The notes: a model not told the origin generated them from the sequence alone. 64,000 nt of DNA from Sipunculus nudus (GCA_026874595.1 CM049307.1:5167579-5231578); one strand, 5' to 3'. Shown: positions 48,606 through 60,119, counted from the first letter of the stretch. A program made the numbers and translations.

Positions 48606-48887
48606 TTTGGAAATAACACAGACATCTTCTATTGTTGCAGTGCCTGCGCTTACCCCTAAAAGCTCCTGTCAAAATCATGAAAAAAATTAAACAAATTTTG
48701 CTTGAAATTGATATTGTGGACAAATGTGTATTCATGACAGGATTTGTTGCAGATTACTTCCATATGGGTGAGAGAATGGCCAGTTTTCAGTTTTTAGTAC
48801 TTAAAATCTGAGGATAACGTCACATTTCAATGCTCTACTGCAACATGGCCCCATTATGAACTTTGTGACCTTTCAAATATAGTCAAA
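48606..48887. other. Gene-free spacer
   Basis: A short AT-rich spacer between two tandem arrays. Nothing recognised. Confidence 0.5.
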
Positions 48888-49222
48888 TCCTCATGACATT
48901 CATCAGCATTAGCCAATCAAATATCACTTGACATGTCATTCATCAACAATAGCCAATCATATATCACTTGACATGTAATTCATCAGCACTAGCCAATCAA
49001 ATATCACTGGGCATGTCATGTTCAGCAAGAGTCAATCAAATATCACCTTGCCAGTCATTCATCAGCACTATCCAATAAAATATCACTTGGTATGTCATTC
49101 ATCTGCACAAGCCAATCAAATATCCCTTGGCATGTCAATCAACAGCATTAGCCAATCAAATATATATATATCACTTGGCATGTCATTCAACAGCATTAGC
49201 CAATCAAATATCACTTGGCACA
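48888..49222 (+). repeat. 40-bp tandem repeat, each unit with a CCAAT box
   Basis: About eight diverged units of ATGTCATTCATCAGCATTAG, then CCAATCAAATATCACTTGGC. CCAATCA lies at 48913, 48953 and onward at about 40-bp spacing. Two units have lost the box (GTCAATCA near 49031, CCAATAAA near 49071). One unit carries a TA expansion near 49160. Confidence 0.9.
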
Positions 49223-50498
49223 TTATATAGTTTTTGGTAGTCACCTCAGTATTAGTCTTAAACAGCAAATTTATTCACTTAACATTAACTTAATACAGCA
49301 CACTATGAAAGAGAAACTCTTATTGAATATTCAGTTTAAGTGCCACTGGATGTTTTCTAACTTGGCAAACATACACCTCAAATATATATCTGATTGGGGT
49401 CATTAAAATCCATCCAAGTACCCAAGTCTGCATGTTTTCCAGTGATAATTTTTTAAACAAGTGAAGTTGTGTAAACCTTTCTGTGTCAAAGGTTGCATGA
49501 GCTATTCCGATGACTAACCGTATAAATATTTATGCCTTACCTTGCATTGAATTTAAATGAGACAAATAATCCAAAATATGACAAAACAGTACAGCATTTA
49601 TGACTTCATTATCGCCGGAGAACTGACCATAAACAAACCAGGCAAGCTGATGATGTCAGTCAATGTCAAATCATTTGATTTAAATCATCGATTAAAATCC
49701 CTGCAAAAAAAAAATCATGATTTTTTTATCTTTATTTTTTGGGTGTTCTGGAAAGAACAAATCTAAATCTTGTGAAAATGTATTGTTTGACAAACATTCT
49801 GATCCAGGTAGCTGAAATGGGACAGTTAATTTAGATACTAAGCTGGTTTTCTTCAATCACAGATGAGTGGTTTTCACAACCATTTTCAAATCTGCCAATT
49901 TGATTCTATGATAAGATCCTTGGTACTGTTGCATCCAATGGTAGTCTGGAAAGGGTATCCTCAACTTTTTTATTCATTCACACTCAAAAATTCAGGAACA
50001 GGCCAAACACAAAGATGCTGAGAAACTTGTGTTTATAATCCACAAAACAGATCTGTATACAAGAAAGTGTACTAAACTCTGTGTTATTCCTATCCACCAT
50101 TTCAAGTTTGTATTCTTCCAGCTGTAGTGAACTAGATGGAAACAATTCAAATTCTTTGTTCACACCTGGGCATTACAAGAAATTATTTAAATTTATTTTT
50201 GGCATATCTGCGTATTATAAAATTTAAATGATTCCATTTTAAAGCTGATTTAGGAGTGACTGCAGGATCACTCATGCACGGTTTTGACGAGGTTACGAGT
50301 GTATACACATGGATGGTTTGATTTTTTAGGATTCATGTAATCGAAACATAAGAGGCAGATAAAAATATGTGGCCAGATTAAGATACAGCATTTTCTGTTC
50401 ACAGAAGTGTTGTGCCTCAAAGAGGTGCAGGAGTTATTCTGCAGTTGTGCCCAGATATAAATTGGAACATTTGAGTCAGTTTGAAAAAAGGAAGTGCT
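49223..50498. other. Gene-free stretch
   Basis: AT-rich, presumably TMF1 5' intron. Nothing recognised. Confidence 0.5.
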
Positions 50499-50552
50499 TA
50501 TTTCAACTCCCCCAGGGAGTGGAAATAAGGGATGCTTATTTCCACTCCCCCC
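50499..50552. repeat. Palindromic foldback repeat, first locus
   Basis: GGGAGTGGAAATAAG and CTTATTTCCACTCCC face each other around GGAT, with a further half copy to the left (GTGCTTATTTCAACTCCCCC). The same sequence recurs at 51502-51596. Confidence 0.85.
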
Positions 50553-51501
50553 TATGAGTTACCAATTAATTGCAACAGATAAGGGTTTGTTAGAATAGAT
50601 AGATATTCATTTACAGTCAGCAGCTCTTATAGCCTCTATAGGATAACACTGATGAACTATATATAAAAATAAAACATGAGTGTTAATAATTGTTATTAGG
50701 CTTACCTTTGAGATGTATATCTATCTAATCAGTATAGTGACAATGGTCTTAAAACACCCCATGTTACATTTATAGTTTTAATTTTTCTTTAAATCTAAGT
50801 TTAAAGTAATTTTTGCCTATTTTGACACCACAGTAACATCACTGAAAATGTTTAAGATGAAATCAGTGGTATGGTTAAATACTGAAGCAACCTACCAGGG
50901 TACAGGTGCCAGTCCTGTTTAACTGTCTGGGCTTTACCTTGTATTCTGAGCCAAGAGCTGATGCACCAGTCTGAGCATATGGACACAAAACCAGAGCTCA
51001 CTAATTAGGTGCCAATAGTCTACTGATAAGGACTCTCAGCCAGTTTATTAAGTAATGTCGAAATCTCTTACTCTATATGTGTTCTTTAAGTTAGTTCTCA
51101 TGATCCACATAATTTTCAAAATGATGAACCAACTAGACCGAAAAAATCTATTTGGCACTGCAGAAAAATATAAATCTATGTCTTTTAAATTTTTTGTCAC
51201 ACATAATTGTAATATAATTGTCAGGGGTAACTTTTTTAAACTTTGATGTTAAATGCATTGAATTAAAAATCAATTTCAATATAAAAACTGAAAAACTTAA
51301 ATGTTTAAAGAACTTGTTTCTAGAAATGTGTAACTGTCTCATGTCCCTGCTGTCCTTATCGTGTCTATAGAAGTACTTCAGAGAGGATTTTGTAAAGAAA
51401 AGCAATAATTAAACTACGTTTATCACTGGAAAGAATAAACATCCAAGTTTTGGTCACTTAAACTGCCAAAATACTCAAGACTTTACCAGCTTTTATCACA
51501 A
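50553..51501. other. Stretch between the two foldback loci, no gene
   Basis: AT-rich, about 950 bp. It could be the interior of a foldback element bounded by the two palindrome loci, but no coding content is seen. Confidence 0.4.
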
Positions 51502-51596
51502 GGGGGAGTGGAAATAAGCATCCCTTATTTCCACTCCCCTAGGGGGAGTGGAAATAAGCATTCCTTATTTCCACTCCCAGGGGAGTGGAAATAAGG
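51502..51596. repeat. Palindromic foldback repeat, second locus (three arms)
   Basis: GGGGGAGTGGAAATAAG, CAT and CCCTTATTTCCACTCCCC form a near-perfect hairpin. The hairpin is repeated immediately, and a third half copy follows (GGGGAGTGGAAATAAGG). Confidence 0.9.
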
Positions 51597-52260
51597 CCTG
51601 CCTTAAAAAAATCATGAAAAATCTCTGAAAATTAAAAATATGATTTAAATCATAATAATTCGATTTATTTTAAAAAAATAACGATTTTTTTTTTACCCTT
51701 GGTGTCACTTAGGTGCAAGCTGACAGGCAGGGATGGGGTGTGTGTTAAAGGGGTGGGTGGAAAAGGGGGGGGGGGGACTACTGAACACTGCTTCAGTGTT
51801 AGTGACTGTCAGTGTCACATCTGACTTCTCTCCACTTGTCTTGATTATTCACATAATTTAAATTGACAACTCTTGCTTTAGGATGTGACGAGTCACAATA
51901 CAATTGGTGCTTAGTCAAATTAAACTTAGTTCTACCTTTTATTGTTCCTATCTTGGTAAACTGGATTCGTTTAAAAGGTTTCTGTCACTTCCTCGAATCA
52001 CAAGTACAAGCCTTGACCATTTCCACCGCCATGTTGGATGTCGACGTAAACAGCGGCAAGGTGAAGGTCACATCTGTCATCACTGGGCTAGATGTCGCAA
52101 TATTCTTTTTTAACAATTTTATTTAAAATTAAAGTTCGTTTGTATAATTAACTTTCGGATGCCTTGGTGCGCGTGAGAAACTAATAATCTTTACCCGGAA
52201 TTTCTGATATTCTGATCTTGAAGCCCATTTGTTCAGTTATTTGCATCCTATTCGCCAGCT
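51597..52260. promoter_or_regulatory. Possible minus-strand promoter / 5' exon region (candidate for TMF1)
   Basis: On the minus strand CATCCAACATGGCGGTGG (ATGGCGG at 52032-52026) is a textbook YY1-type element. Such elements commonly lie just downstream of start sites of housekeeping genes (established knowledge). The surrounding 51990-52200 is GC-richer than the flanks. TMF1 needs a 5' UTR exon to the right of 46190, and this is the best candidate seen, but no exon boundary is certain. A G tract lies at 51766-51776. Confidence 0.3.
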
Positions 52261-52348
52261 GCTCCAGTGGCACAATCGGTTAGCGCGCCGTACTTATAAA
52301 CAGTTATAAGGCATGCGGAGGTTGTGAGTTCGATCCTCACCTGGAGCA
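52261..52348 (+). tRNA. tRNA-Ile(UAU) with a 14-nt intron
   Basis: The acceptor stem GCTCCAG (52261-52267) pairs with CTGGAGC (52341-52347), and A52348 is the discriminator. The T arm is GTGAG-TTCGATC-CTCAC; the B box is GAGTTCGATCC at 52326-52336. The anticodon TAT is at 52295-52297. The anticodon stem CCGTA/TGCGG closes after removal of intron 52299-52312 (AACAGTTATAAGGC) from its usual place after position 37. The mature length is 74 nt. Compared with the vertebrate gene, pair 28-42 is C-G instead of G-C, a compensated change. The D stem has one A-C mismatch (12-23). The intron contains TTATA, complementary to the anticodon loop, as in other tRNA-Ile(UAU) introns. It would read AUA codons. 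Confidence 0.95.
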
Positions 52349-52352
52349 CGTG

Positions 52353-52358
52353 TTTTTT
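52353..52358 (+). terminator. RNA polymerase III terminator (T6)
   Basis: Six T residues begin five bases after the tRNA discriminator, the normal Pol III stop. This supports an active gene. Confidence 0.9.
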
Positions 52359-52983
52359 CTGACCTGGCATTCTTCTTGCTACCATACCCTAGTTAAGAAC
52401 ACATACCTTCTATTCTATAACCTTTGATTGCCGTATATTCAGCTGAAAAAAGTGCTGCAGTACGTAAAGTTCACAACATTCTGAGCCGGGGGCGTGGAAT
52501 ATAAACTGATAAAGGCCTATTCGCTCGGGAACCATGCAGATCTCCGTGCCACGCCCCTTCAATCTTCACAGCAGCTGCACAGTTTCTGTATACCATATTA
52601 TATTAGTAATTTTCCAGGGGGCTGGGGGCAAGAACTGGAGAGTAACAGGCATCATGTGGAAGCGTTTTTCTCCTATAAAATGTCTTTTTAGTTATTAATT
52701 TTAAAGCCAGCTATTCACCTGTCTGTTCTGTAGAATTAACATATATATTATATATATCTGGCTTATTCTGCAAACATATTAATGAACTGTTGGTATTTCC
52801 TGCTAAGGAAGGTTATAACGCCGCTGTGATGCTGGATGTATACCTTGTTTATCTACAAACTGTTTGTAAACATATGTATTCGCCATGTTGACATGTACAG
52901 AAAATAAATTATAATAATGTAAACTGAAGGTGCATGGTTAAATGCCCGCATAGGGTATGTGCCGAAAATGGAAAGGTTAGGCA
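52359..52983. other. Gene-free stretch
   Basis: No exon or repeat recognised apart from a short AT run near 52741-52757. Confidence 0.5.
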
Positions 52984-53251
52984 AAAAATAAGGTATGGTT
53001 CTCAGGCACTTTATTTCAGAAATCAGTGCGGGCGGGCGGTATTTTATTTTTGACCTTTTTTTAATGTTGCGATAATAATGTCACATGATCAGGGAAAAGC
53101 ATTAAAATAACAAATTTCTTTCCTAGACAGGTAAAAGCACTACAAAAATTGTATTAATTATCTTCTTGAAAGATAAAAATCAAAATCAAAATTTTTGATG
53201 TGGGAGGCTAAAATTGACGCGGGCGGTGCCTGGGAACCATACCTTATTTTT
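52984..53251. mobile_element. MITE with 26-bp terminal inverted repeats (268 bp)
   Basis: The left end AAAAATAAGGTATGGTTCTC, then AGGCAC, matches the reverse complement of the right end (GTGCCTGGGAACCATACC, then TTATTTTT) with one mismatch in 26. The interior has related GGGCGGGCGGT and GCGGGCGGT motifs near both ends. There is no coding capacity. A target duplication is not clear, so the superfamily is undetermined. Confidence 0.8.
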
Positions 53252-53797
53252 CTAAAATATGCCAGAACAGGAAATGATCTGGCGCGGATCCACCTGGAAA
53301 GGGTGTGTGTGTGGGGGGGGGGGGGGGGGGGGTAAAAGCTGAGGGTCGTCCTGCATGGTCAAATTTTGTTTCAGCCGACTCAGAACCATTAAATACACTA
53401 TTAACATATATTTGATACTATATATCACAGTAGTTATCCTATTATAAGTTTTAGTATAGCTGACTTCACCTTTTTTAGGTGGCTATAATATAATAACATT
53501 GTTTGCCCGAGATGTACTCACCTGTATAGCTGTAATTATTAAATGTGCGATATATTTATTTCTATTTTATCCTTCTAAGATATAATGATTTTTTATTACT
53601 GAAAATCAGAAATCATAATTTTGTTCAGCTTGATCCGTGTATGCGTTACTACAAATCTACCCCTTTATTTAAATCCTGTCACAATTATATATATTTTTAA
53701 TGTTGGACTTAAAGTCACCAGTGATAAAGCTTTTCAGTTTGACGCTGAGAAACCGGGAGATGGAATTCACTCCTTCCAGATTATCGAAAATTTTAAG
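53252..53797. other. Gene-free stretch with a long G tract
   Basis: Contains a GT-then-G run (about 53303-53332, about 18 G). Nothing else recognised. Confidence 0.5.
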
Positions 53798-54790
53798 CCC
53801 CTCCCCCATTTATGTATGATCTGTAACCCCCTCCCCCCATGTGTATGGTGTGTAACCCCCTCTCCCATTTGTGTATGGTCTGTAACCCCCTCCCCCATTT
53901 GTGTATGGTCTGTAACCCCCTCCCCATGCATGTGTATGGTCTGTAACCCCCTCCCCCGTTTGTGTATGGTCTGTAACCCCCTCCCCCATGTGTATGGTCT
54001 GTAACCCCCTCTCCCATGTGTATGGTCTGTAACCCCCTCCCCCATGTGTATGGTCTGTAACCCCCTCTCCCATTTGTGTATGGTCTGTAACCCCCTCCCC
54101 CATTTGTGTATGGTCTGTATAGCCCCCTCTCCCATGTGTATGGTCTGTAACCCCCTCCCCCATTTGTGTATGGTCTGTAACCCCCTCCCCCATGTGTATG
54201 GTCTGTAACCCCCTCTCCCATGTGTATGGTCTGTAACCCCCTCCCCCATGTGTATGGTCTGTAACCCCCTCTCCCATTTGTGTATGGTCTGTAACCCCCT
54301 CCCCCATTTGTGTATGGTCTGTAGCCCCCTTTCCCATGTGTATGGTCTGTAACCCCCTCCCCCATTTGTGTATGGTCTGAAACCCCCTCCCCCATGTATA
54401 TGGTCTGTAGCCCGCTCTCCCATGTGTATGGTCTGTAACCCCCTCCCCATGTGTATGGTCTGTAACACCCGTCCCCATGTGTTTATGGTCTGTAACCGCC
54501 TCCCCCATTTGTGTATGGTCTGTAACCGCCTCCCCAATGTGTATGGTCTGTAACCCCCTCCCCCATGTGTATAGTCTGTAACCCCCTCCCCCATGTGGTT
54601 ATGGTCTGTAACCCCCTCTCCCATGTGTATGGTCTGTAACCCCCTCTCCCATGTGTTTATGGTCTGTAACCCCCTCCCCCATTGGTGTTTGGTCTGTAAC
54701 CCCCTTCCCCATGTGTATAGTCTGTAACCTCTTCCCCCATGTGTAAGGTCTGTAACCCCCTCCCTCATGTGTATGGTCTGTAACCCCCGC
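53798..54790 (-). repeat. 28/31-bp G-rich minisatellite, about 34 copies
   Basis: The plus-strand unit is GTAACCCCCTCCCCCATGTG, then TATGGTCT (28 bp); a 31-bp form has CATTTGTG. The minus strand of each unit has GGGGGAGGGGG. All three minus-strand frames are open over long stretches (53767-54768, 53793-54395, 53810-54508) because the unit and its complement lack stop codons in that direction. There is no splice or start context, so I do not call a gene. Confidence 0.95.
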
Positions 54791-56429
54791 TATATAATAG
54801 GAACCTTCCTTTGTGAACAAATTCGATTGAGAACGGCATGGGATCACCTAAGATAATTATGTATTTTCGTGTTTTAACAAAATTTTATTTATTCATAAGT
54901 ATAGTTTGACTTGGAAAGATGAGCTGCAAAAGTCTGAGTTTGGTCAGATAATATAATCTTATCGTCATGGTAATTTAATTGTTCAAAATATTGGGGGGGG
55001 GGGCAGTATATTATATCAATATAATTACAATTGTTTGCTCTATGCCCACCTTGTTGGTGTAACCCTGAGAACGTTGCTGTACAAAGTATTAGTGTTGAAG
55101 GTTTCGAGACCGGTCTTGGCCTGGAGTGCGCGGTTCCGCCGGCCTCAGGCTCACCCTTATTCTCGGAAGACTTTGGCTCGGACTCGAAGGCTCGGACTCG
55201 GAGGGTCGTAACTCGACTATAACACTGCAAATTTAGTAGAGGTTAAACACGAAAAGACACCTGCAAACGTATTCCAAGCAAACGTATTCCAAATCTCATT
55301 ATATTATCATATAACATAATTGCCTATGAAAAAAATATTAATATAGATTTTACATAAAATGAGCCCACTTGAAAAAACTTGTTTCTATCTATTTTTCCAC
55401 TAAAAAGCATGAGGTTGTGTGATTTGTTCAAAAACTATGGGCACATCAATGAGCACTGTACAATCAGCAGTGACGTCACACACTGGGAAATCCCCTGTGA
55501 CTAAAAATTCTAGATCTCAGTAAAAGCACAGTATTTCCGCCTCTGTCAGTCCCAAATTTTCCGCAGAGAATAAAAACAACTTGCATTACTAGATCTGAGT
55601 TGTTGATAAAATTCAGTCCATGATATCACACGCGTGTACCAGCCAATCAAATCAGGGCAAAGTCTAGGATCTGGGTGAAATCCTCCCATCACACAACAAA
55701 CGCATGTGGAATAGGTTTACTTAACCTATAACCGCTGCATGAGGAGCGTACAGTATTATGGAAACCGTTCATTTGTTGATTAAACATTAATCGCCCACTC
55801 CTTGGCCATTAAAAAAAGGAAACTGTAGTTACAATTAATATAATTATTAGAATTTTTATAAGCAAGCGAGCGCTCATACAAGCAAACGGGTATTTTACCT
55901 GAATCAAAGATTTAAAATGTAGGCCCCTATATATACTTAGGTATAGTATGATAACTTTAAGGTATTGAGAGTTTACTGCCCGATATAACCAAATGCAGTC
56001 ATATATAGGTTACACTGTCTGTGTTTTATTGTAATTAAAGTGATCTGGTGAAGTGAACCGCCTCCAACTATTTATGCGTGAACTGAGTTGATCTTATCTA
56101 GTGTTTAGATAAGAGTCCACTTTGAGACCTGTCTTTCATCTTTTTATCTTCCGATGTGAACCTGGCCTACTCCAACTTTAAACACAATTTACGGTCCGAT
56201 AAGTGTGCCTTCTATCGCTGTGATGACGTTGCAGGATATCTCACCAAACGACCATTATTAGTGTCTCCTTCCCCAGAGGGTATACAAGATCAGCTGATCT
56301 CTGCACTCATGCATTACTTTTTCCAAGGCGTTATACAGTTTATCCCATTTTCCATGTATCTTCAGTTCTGACCACATTATGTAGTTTGTAGTGCGCATGT
56401 GCATTCTAAAATATATGACTGCCGACAAT
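54791..56429. other. Stretch with a GC-richer island, no confident gene
   Basis: At 55031-55222 there is a GC-richer island (GAGACCGGTCTTGGCCTGGA, CGGTTCCGCCGGCCTC) with overlapping open frames on both strands. It could be a fragment of a dispersed element or a CpG-rich promoter. GTGACGTCAC (a perfect CRE palindrome) lies at about 55470-55479. A 71-residue plus frame at 56156-56371 has no recognised domain. Confidence 0.4.
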
Positions 56430-57600
56430 ATGAGTTTGAGCTGCCAGACAGTCAGACGGAGCCATTAGGCCTAGAATCCTGTGACCTATGGGCTTGAAAA
56501 TGGCTTTGAGCACCAAGACAGTCGGGGGGGGGGGGGGGGTACAAATTACCTAGAATTGGCCTAAAATCCTCTGTCGTAAAATTCAGGGAGGTCCTAGGCA
56601 AATGTCCTTGGAAACTGAAATTAGGTCACTGTGACCTATATTTTGCGATCTATGGACTAGTCTCTTACACAGACACACGGTGGCGCTCCGCAACCCCAAT
56701 CGAGCCTGTGGCAGAGGCTACCCTTTATGCACCAAAAACATGATTATGAGCGCCCAAACAGTCAAATGTGGCACATATAGTATCCATTTGGCCTAGAATC
56801 TTCTGAACTCATTTTCTGTAAGAGCCAGGGGAAATGTCCTTGGAAACCTGAAATTAGGTCATCGTGACCCATATTATGTGACCTATGGGAAAAGGTGTCA
56901 TATGAACACTCTGAAGGGCACAAATTGTATCTGTTTACCATAGAAACATCTAACTGTACATCCAAGGAGGTCCTAAGCATATCTCCTTGGAAACTAGATC
57001 ATGGATCAGAAATTAGATCATGGTGCACAGGCACCTATGCGCTATGAGATAAAGAAATAAGAATTTGCTCACCCAGACAGACAAGGTACAATTCGTATCT
57101 ATTTTCATTTGAACCTTCTGTTGAAAAGTCTAGGGAGGTCGTTGGCAAGTCTCCTTTGAATCCTGTAATTATAAGTAACTTAATTCTGATAAAACATATA
57201 TAATAAAGTCAGATAGGGCACAAATTGTAGCCTTAAGCCCTAAAATCTTCCAGCACAACATCCTGGGAGATCTTAGCAAATACCACCGGAAACCTGCACG
57301 TATCACTCTAAAAACATGATCTGAGCACCTTTAACGTCAGATTGGTACAAATTGTATGCATAAGGCCTAGGTCCTAGGCAAATCTCTTTTCAAATTTAAA
57401 ATTAGGTCATGGTGACCTATATTCTGTGACCTATGGACCAGAAACATGATTTTAAGCCCCAAGACAGACAGGCTTCAAATTGTATCCATTTCTTTAGAAC
57501 CTTCTATTGTGAAAAAAAGGTCACCAGTTTCCGTACTTTGCAAATATTTTGGTAGAAATAATGTGTTTTAAATTTTCAGGGAAAAATATGCATTGCTTAG
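56430..57600 (+). repeat. Degenerate tandem array, period about 200 bp
   Basis: Diverged units share GTGACCTATG, CCAAGACAGTC, GGTACAAATTGTATC, TTGGCCTAGAATC, GGGAGGTCCTAGGCAAAT and CTTGGAAACTGAAATTAGGT. Units are recognisable near 56430, 56640, 56860, 57020, 57200 and 57400, with a poly-G expansion at about 56524-56539. The last 100 bp resembles the 150-bp repeat of 1990-2865. Confidence 0.65.
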
Positions 57601-57989
57601 AAATAATACACTCCTCAGGCAACGGTTATACACTGCAGTCGTCCCAGATCTCCTCTCGTGTAACCGCTGCTTACATGGCTAGATTTTCTTGGTCCGAACA
57701 CCAGAGAGAACACAGATAAAAGAATTGTTATAAGACCAAGGAGAGAATGTGTTATGAAATCCGTTATTTACGTTAGTTGTACGTCGTCCAGATTATAGCA
57801 ATATGATGGGAGGTTACATATACAGGTACTGAAGTGCGTTATCATCCGGGTAACCGTCCAACCGCCATCTTGAAATAAATCAAGTCTGAAGTATTTTCGC
57901 GGGCATCATTTTGTTTTTGAGTGTGCTTAAAAAGGACTGATATATCATTTTGGCGACAAAGAGAAAACAGCCAACATTATCGTCACATC

Positions 57990-58208
57990 ATGACAACCGC
58001 AAGTAACATTGACTTTCCTCCGTTTACTCCTGAATCTTCAGATACCGCGGCTGCTCGTTGGGGCCGTTACATCCGTCGCTTTGAAAATTACCTTGTGGCC
58101 AGTAATATCGTTGATGCCAGACGTAAGCGAGCTTTACTACTTCATTGTCTGGGTGACGATGTGTATACAATCTTTGAGAACATCTCTGAAAATTGTTATG
58201 ATAATGAT
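57990..58208 (+). pseudogene. Ty3/Gypsy gag N-terminal fragment, truncated
   Basis: A 73-codon frame from ATG at 57990 with RWGRYIRRFENYLVAS and KRALLLHCLGDDVY. These match the start of invertebrate Gypsy Gag (W-x-x-Y/W-x-x-RFE, then KRALLL). It stops right at LTR copy A (58212), so the rest of gag is missing, and the normal length would be several hundred residues. The context is a decayed retroelement. It may belong to a different element from the LTR that cuts it. Confidence 0.7.
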
Positions 58209-58211
58209 TAA

Positions 58212-58575
58212 AATACTGTAGTGAATACGATGTCGGTGCTGACAGCGATCAGGGTTAAGGATGCCAGGCTTGCAGGTGTTAGCTTTTTACGTAACCAAGG
58301 GGTGGGCAGTCTCTCGGTCAGCAGTGTCCACCCGGTTACCGCAGCACGGAAACCGGGCTACGCGGCTAACGCTAGGGCGGTAGACGTACAGGACAGCAGG
58401 TGGTCAGAGGCTATAAAAAGGGTTGCCTACAAAGTATGCCTCCCAGTGAGGCTTATCAGCACTCTATATAAAATATTGGTGTGCGATCGAGGACACAGAT
58501 TGTCAGATAAATCATATAATGAACTTCAAATAAACAAACGTGGGTATTTACCTGGGTGTGTTAACTATATCTAAT
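58212..58575 (+). repeat. LTR-related copy A
   Basis: Matches 61409-61830: GATGTCGGTGCTGA, AAGGATGCCAGGCTTGCAGG, CAAGGGGTGG-CAGTCTCTCG, CCGCAGCACGGAAACCG, GGCTATAAAAAGG (TATA box) and TTACCTGGGT in the same order. Divergence is clear by eye, including indels. It lies directly after the gag fragment and before the RT relic. Confidence 0.75.
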
Positions 58576-58937
58576 AAGTTAAAACAAAAAAAAAATTGCA
58601 AGCAGCTACAAGCCCCGCTCGGAGTCATACTTTTCTGTTTTAGTCACTAGAAGGCACTAATTTAGGGCCAGTATATCTTATGCTTGGATTTCTATGATGA
58701 ATGAGCCTGAAATCAGAAGGACTTTGAAGACTGGCTTCTCCCTGAGACCTTGACATTAAAGCAACATGTCATGTCTAGTTAGAAACTTGCTGGCATCGCT
58801 TCCTAACCTTGCACCTGGATAATGTGTTTCATTTCCTCATTTGAGCAAGAAAACAAGTAAGGTGTCGTTGTTCAGGGTTTGTTAGCTAGATCCTGTTCGT
58901 TATAATAGTAATATCAGACTGGGCACCACTAGAACGC
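58576..58937. other. Spacer in retroelement relic
   Basis: No recognisable gag, protease or early RT sequence remains. It is probably deleted or decayed retroelement sequence. Confidence 0.4.
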
Positions 58938-60119
58938 ATGCAGTGCTCTCCGTCTCTGTATACACTTCAGAATCTGCAGAGTGTATTTGACCGATTGAAA
59001 GACGCCGGCTTAGTACTGAGACCAAAGACATGTGACCTCTTTCGGAAGGAAATAACATTTCTTAGGCATATAGTAACCAGGAAGGTGTACAGTGCGCCCC
59101 AGAGAAAGTTGAGACTTTGAAAGCCTAGAAACAGCCTACAAACATCGTACAGCTCAGAAGCTTTCTTGGACTAGCGTCTTACTATAGAAAGTTCATCTCA
59201 AATATTGCCACCATCGCCGCACAACTGGAGAGACTTCTACAGAAGAATGTTGCATATTTCTGGACGCAAGTATGCGACACTGCATTTCAGAGGCTTGAAG
59301 AAAGACTAACATCCTCATCTTACCTCTCATATCCTACAGTTCATGACCAGTTGATCCTGGATATAGACGCTAGCGGAGATGGAATCAGTGGAATTCTATC
59401 ACATAAACAAGAAGGCCAAGAAAAAGTTATTGCTTACTTGAGGAAAGCCCTCTGGAAGAGACAACAACGTTATTGAACAACCCACAGATTACTTTTGGCT
59501 CTAGTCGCGTCCGCAAAGCAATGCAGACATTATCTTTAAGGTCAGTCATTTCTGGTGAGAACCGAACATTAAAGTCTGAAATTGTTGATGCATTTTCGGA
59601 GGGTAAGATAGCTCAACTTGAGGAATACGGCTTCACAGGTTAACACCGCATCTAGACAACCCCGTATGAGAATATGTGCATGCCTAGTGTCCAGATCATC
59701 AAGAACACGTTCCTCAAAAAAACGTGTCCATATAAAAAACATTAACATAAAGAGGTAGATTTAACGGACCGAGCTTCAACAAGAGGATCCAGTTATAAGA
59801 ATGATATCGACACGGTTGTCAAAATCTACAGAACGACCACCCTGAAGAACCGCAAGCGGAGAGAGCAACGAAGTAAAAGCTCCAGTTGCACACACTAAAG
59901 TGTCAAGATCGGCTACTCTACAGAGCACTACCCATCAGGACCAACGAATCTGTTTCTCAGATTGTCGCGCCATTGCATCTTAGAGAATTGATAATGCATC
60001 TACCGCAGACCAGACTTGGAAACCACCATGGGGTCAAGACAAATATTGTAAAAATACGGCAGAGATATTTACTGGCCCGGACAACGCGAAGATATATTCC
60101 AGATAGTCTAGACTTGTAA
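58938..60119 (+). pseudogene. Decayed Ty3/Gypsy pol (RT end, RNase H, integrase start)
   Basis: Pieces in order, broken by stops and frame changes: RT thumb/connection LQNLQSVFDRLKDAGLVL and FRKEITFLRHIV (58956-59085); FLGLASYYRKFISNI (about 59160-59205); RNase H with LDIDASGDGISGILSHKQ (about 59356-59410, catalytic Asp in DAS) and KVIAYLRKALWKRQQRY; and the integrase zinc-binding region with LRELIMHLPQTRLGNHHG (59971-60024). The catalytic RT core and the integrase core are not seen. It is non-functional. Confidence 0.75.

Noticed and set aside
51863-52126. Plus-strand 87-residue frame
   Set aside because: No domain. The region fits better as a minus-strand promoter or 5' UTR with a YY1-type motif.
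53767-54768. A 333-residue minus-strand open frame
   Set aside because: It is wholly a 28/31-bp tandem repeat that is open in three frames at once. There is no splice or start context and no domain.
55031-55230. Overlapping frames on both strands in a GC-richer island
   Set aside because: No family match or splice context; the frames are open mainly because the island is GC-rich.
56156-56371. 71-residue plus-strand frame
   Set aside because: No recognisable domain, flanking repeat material and no splice evidence.
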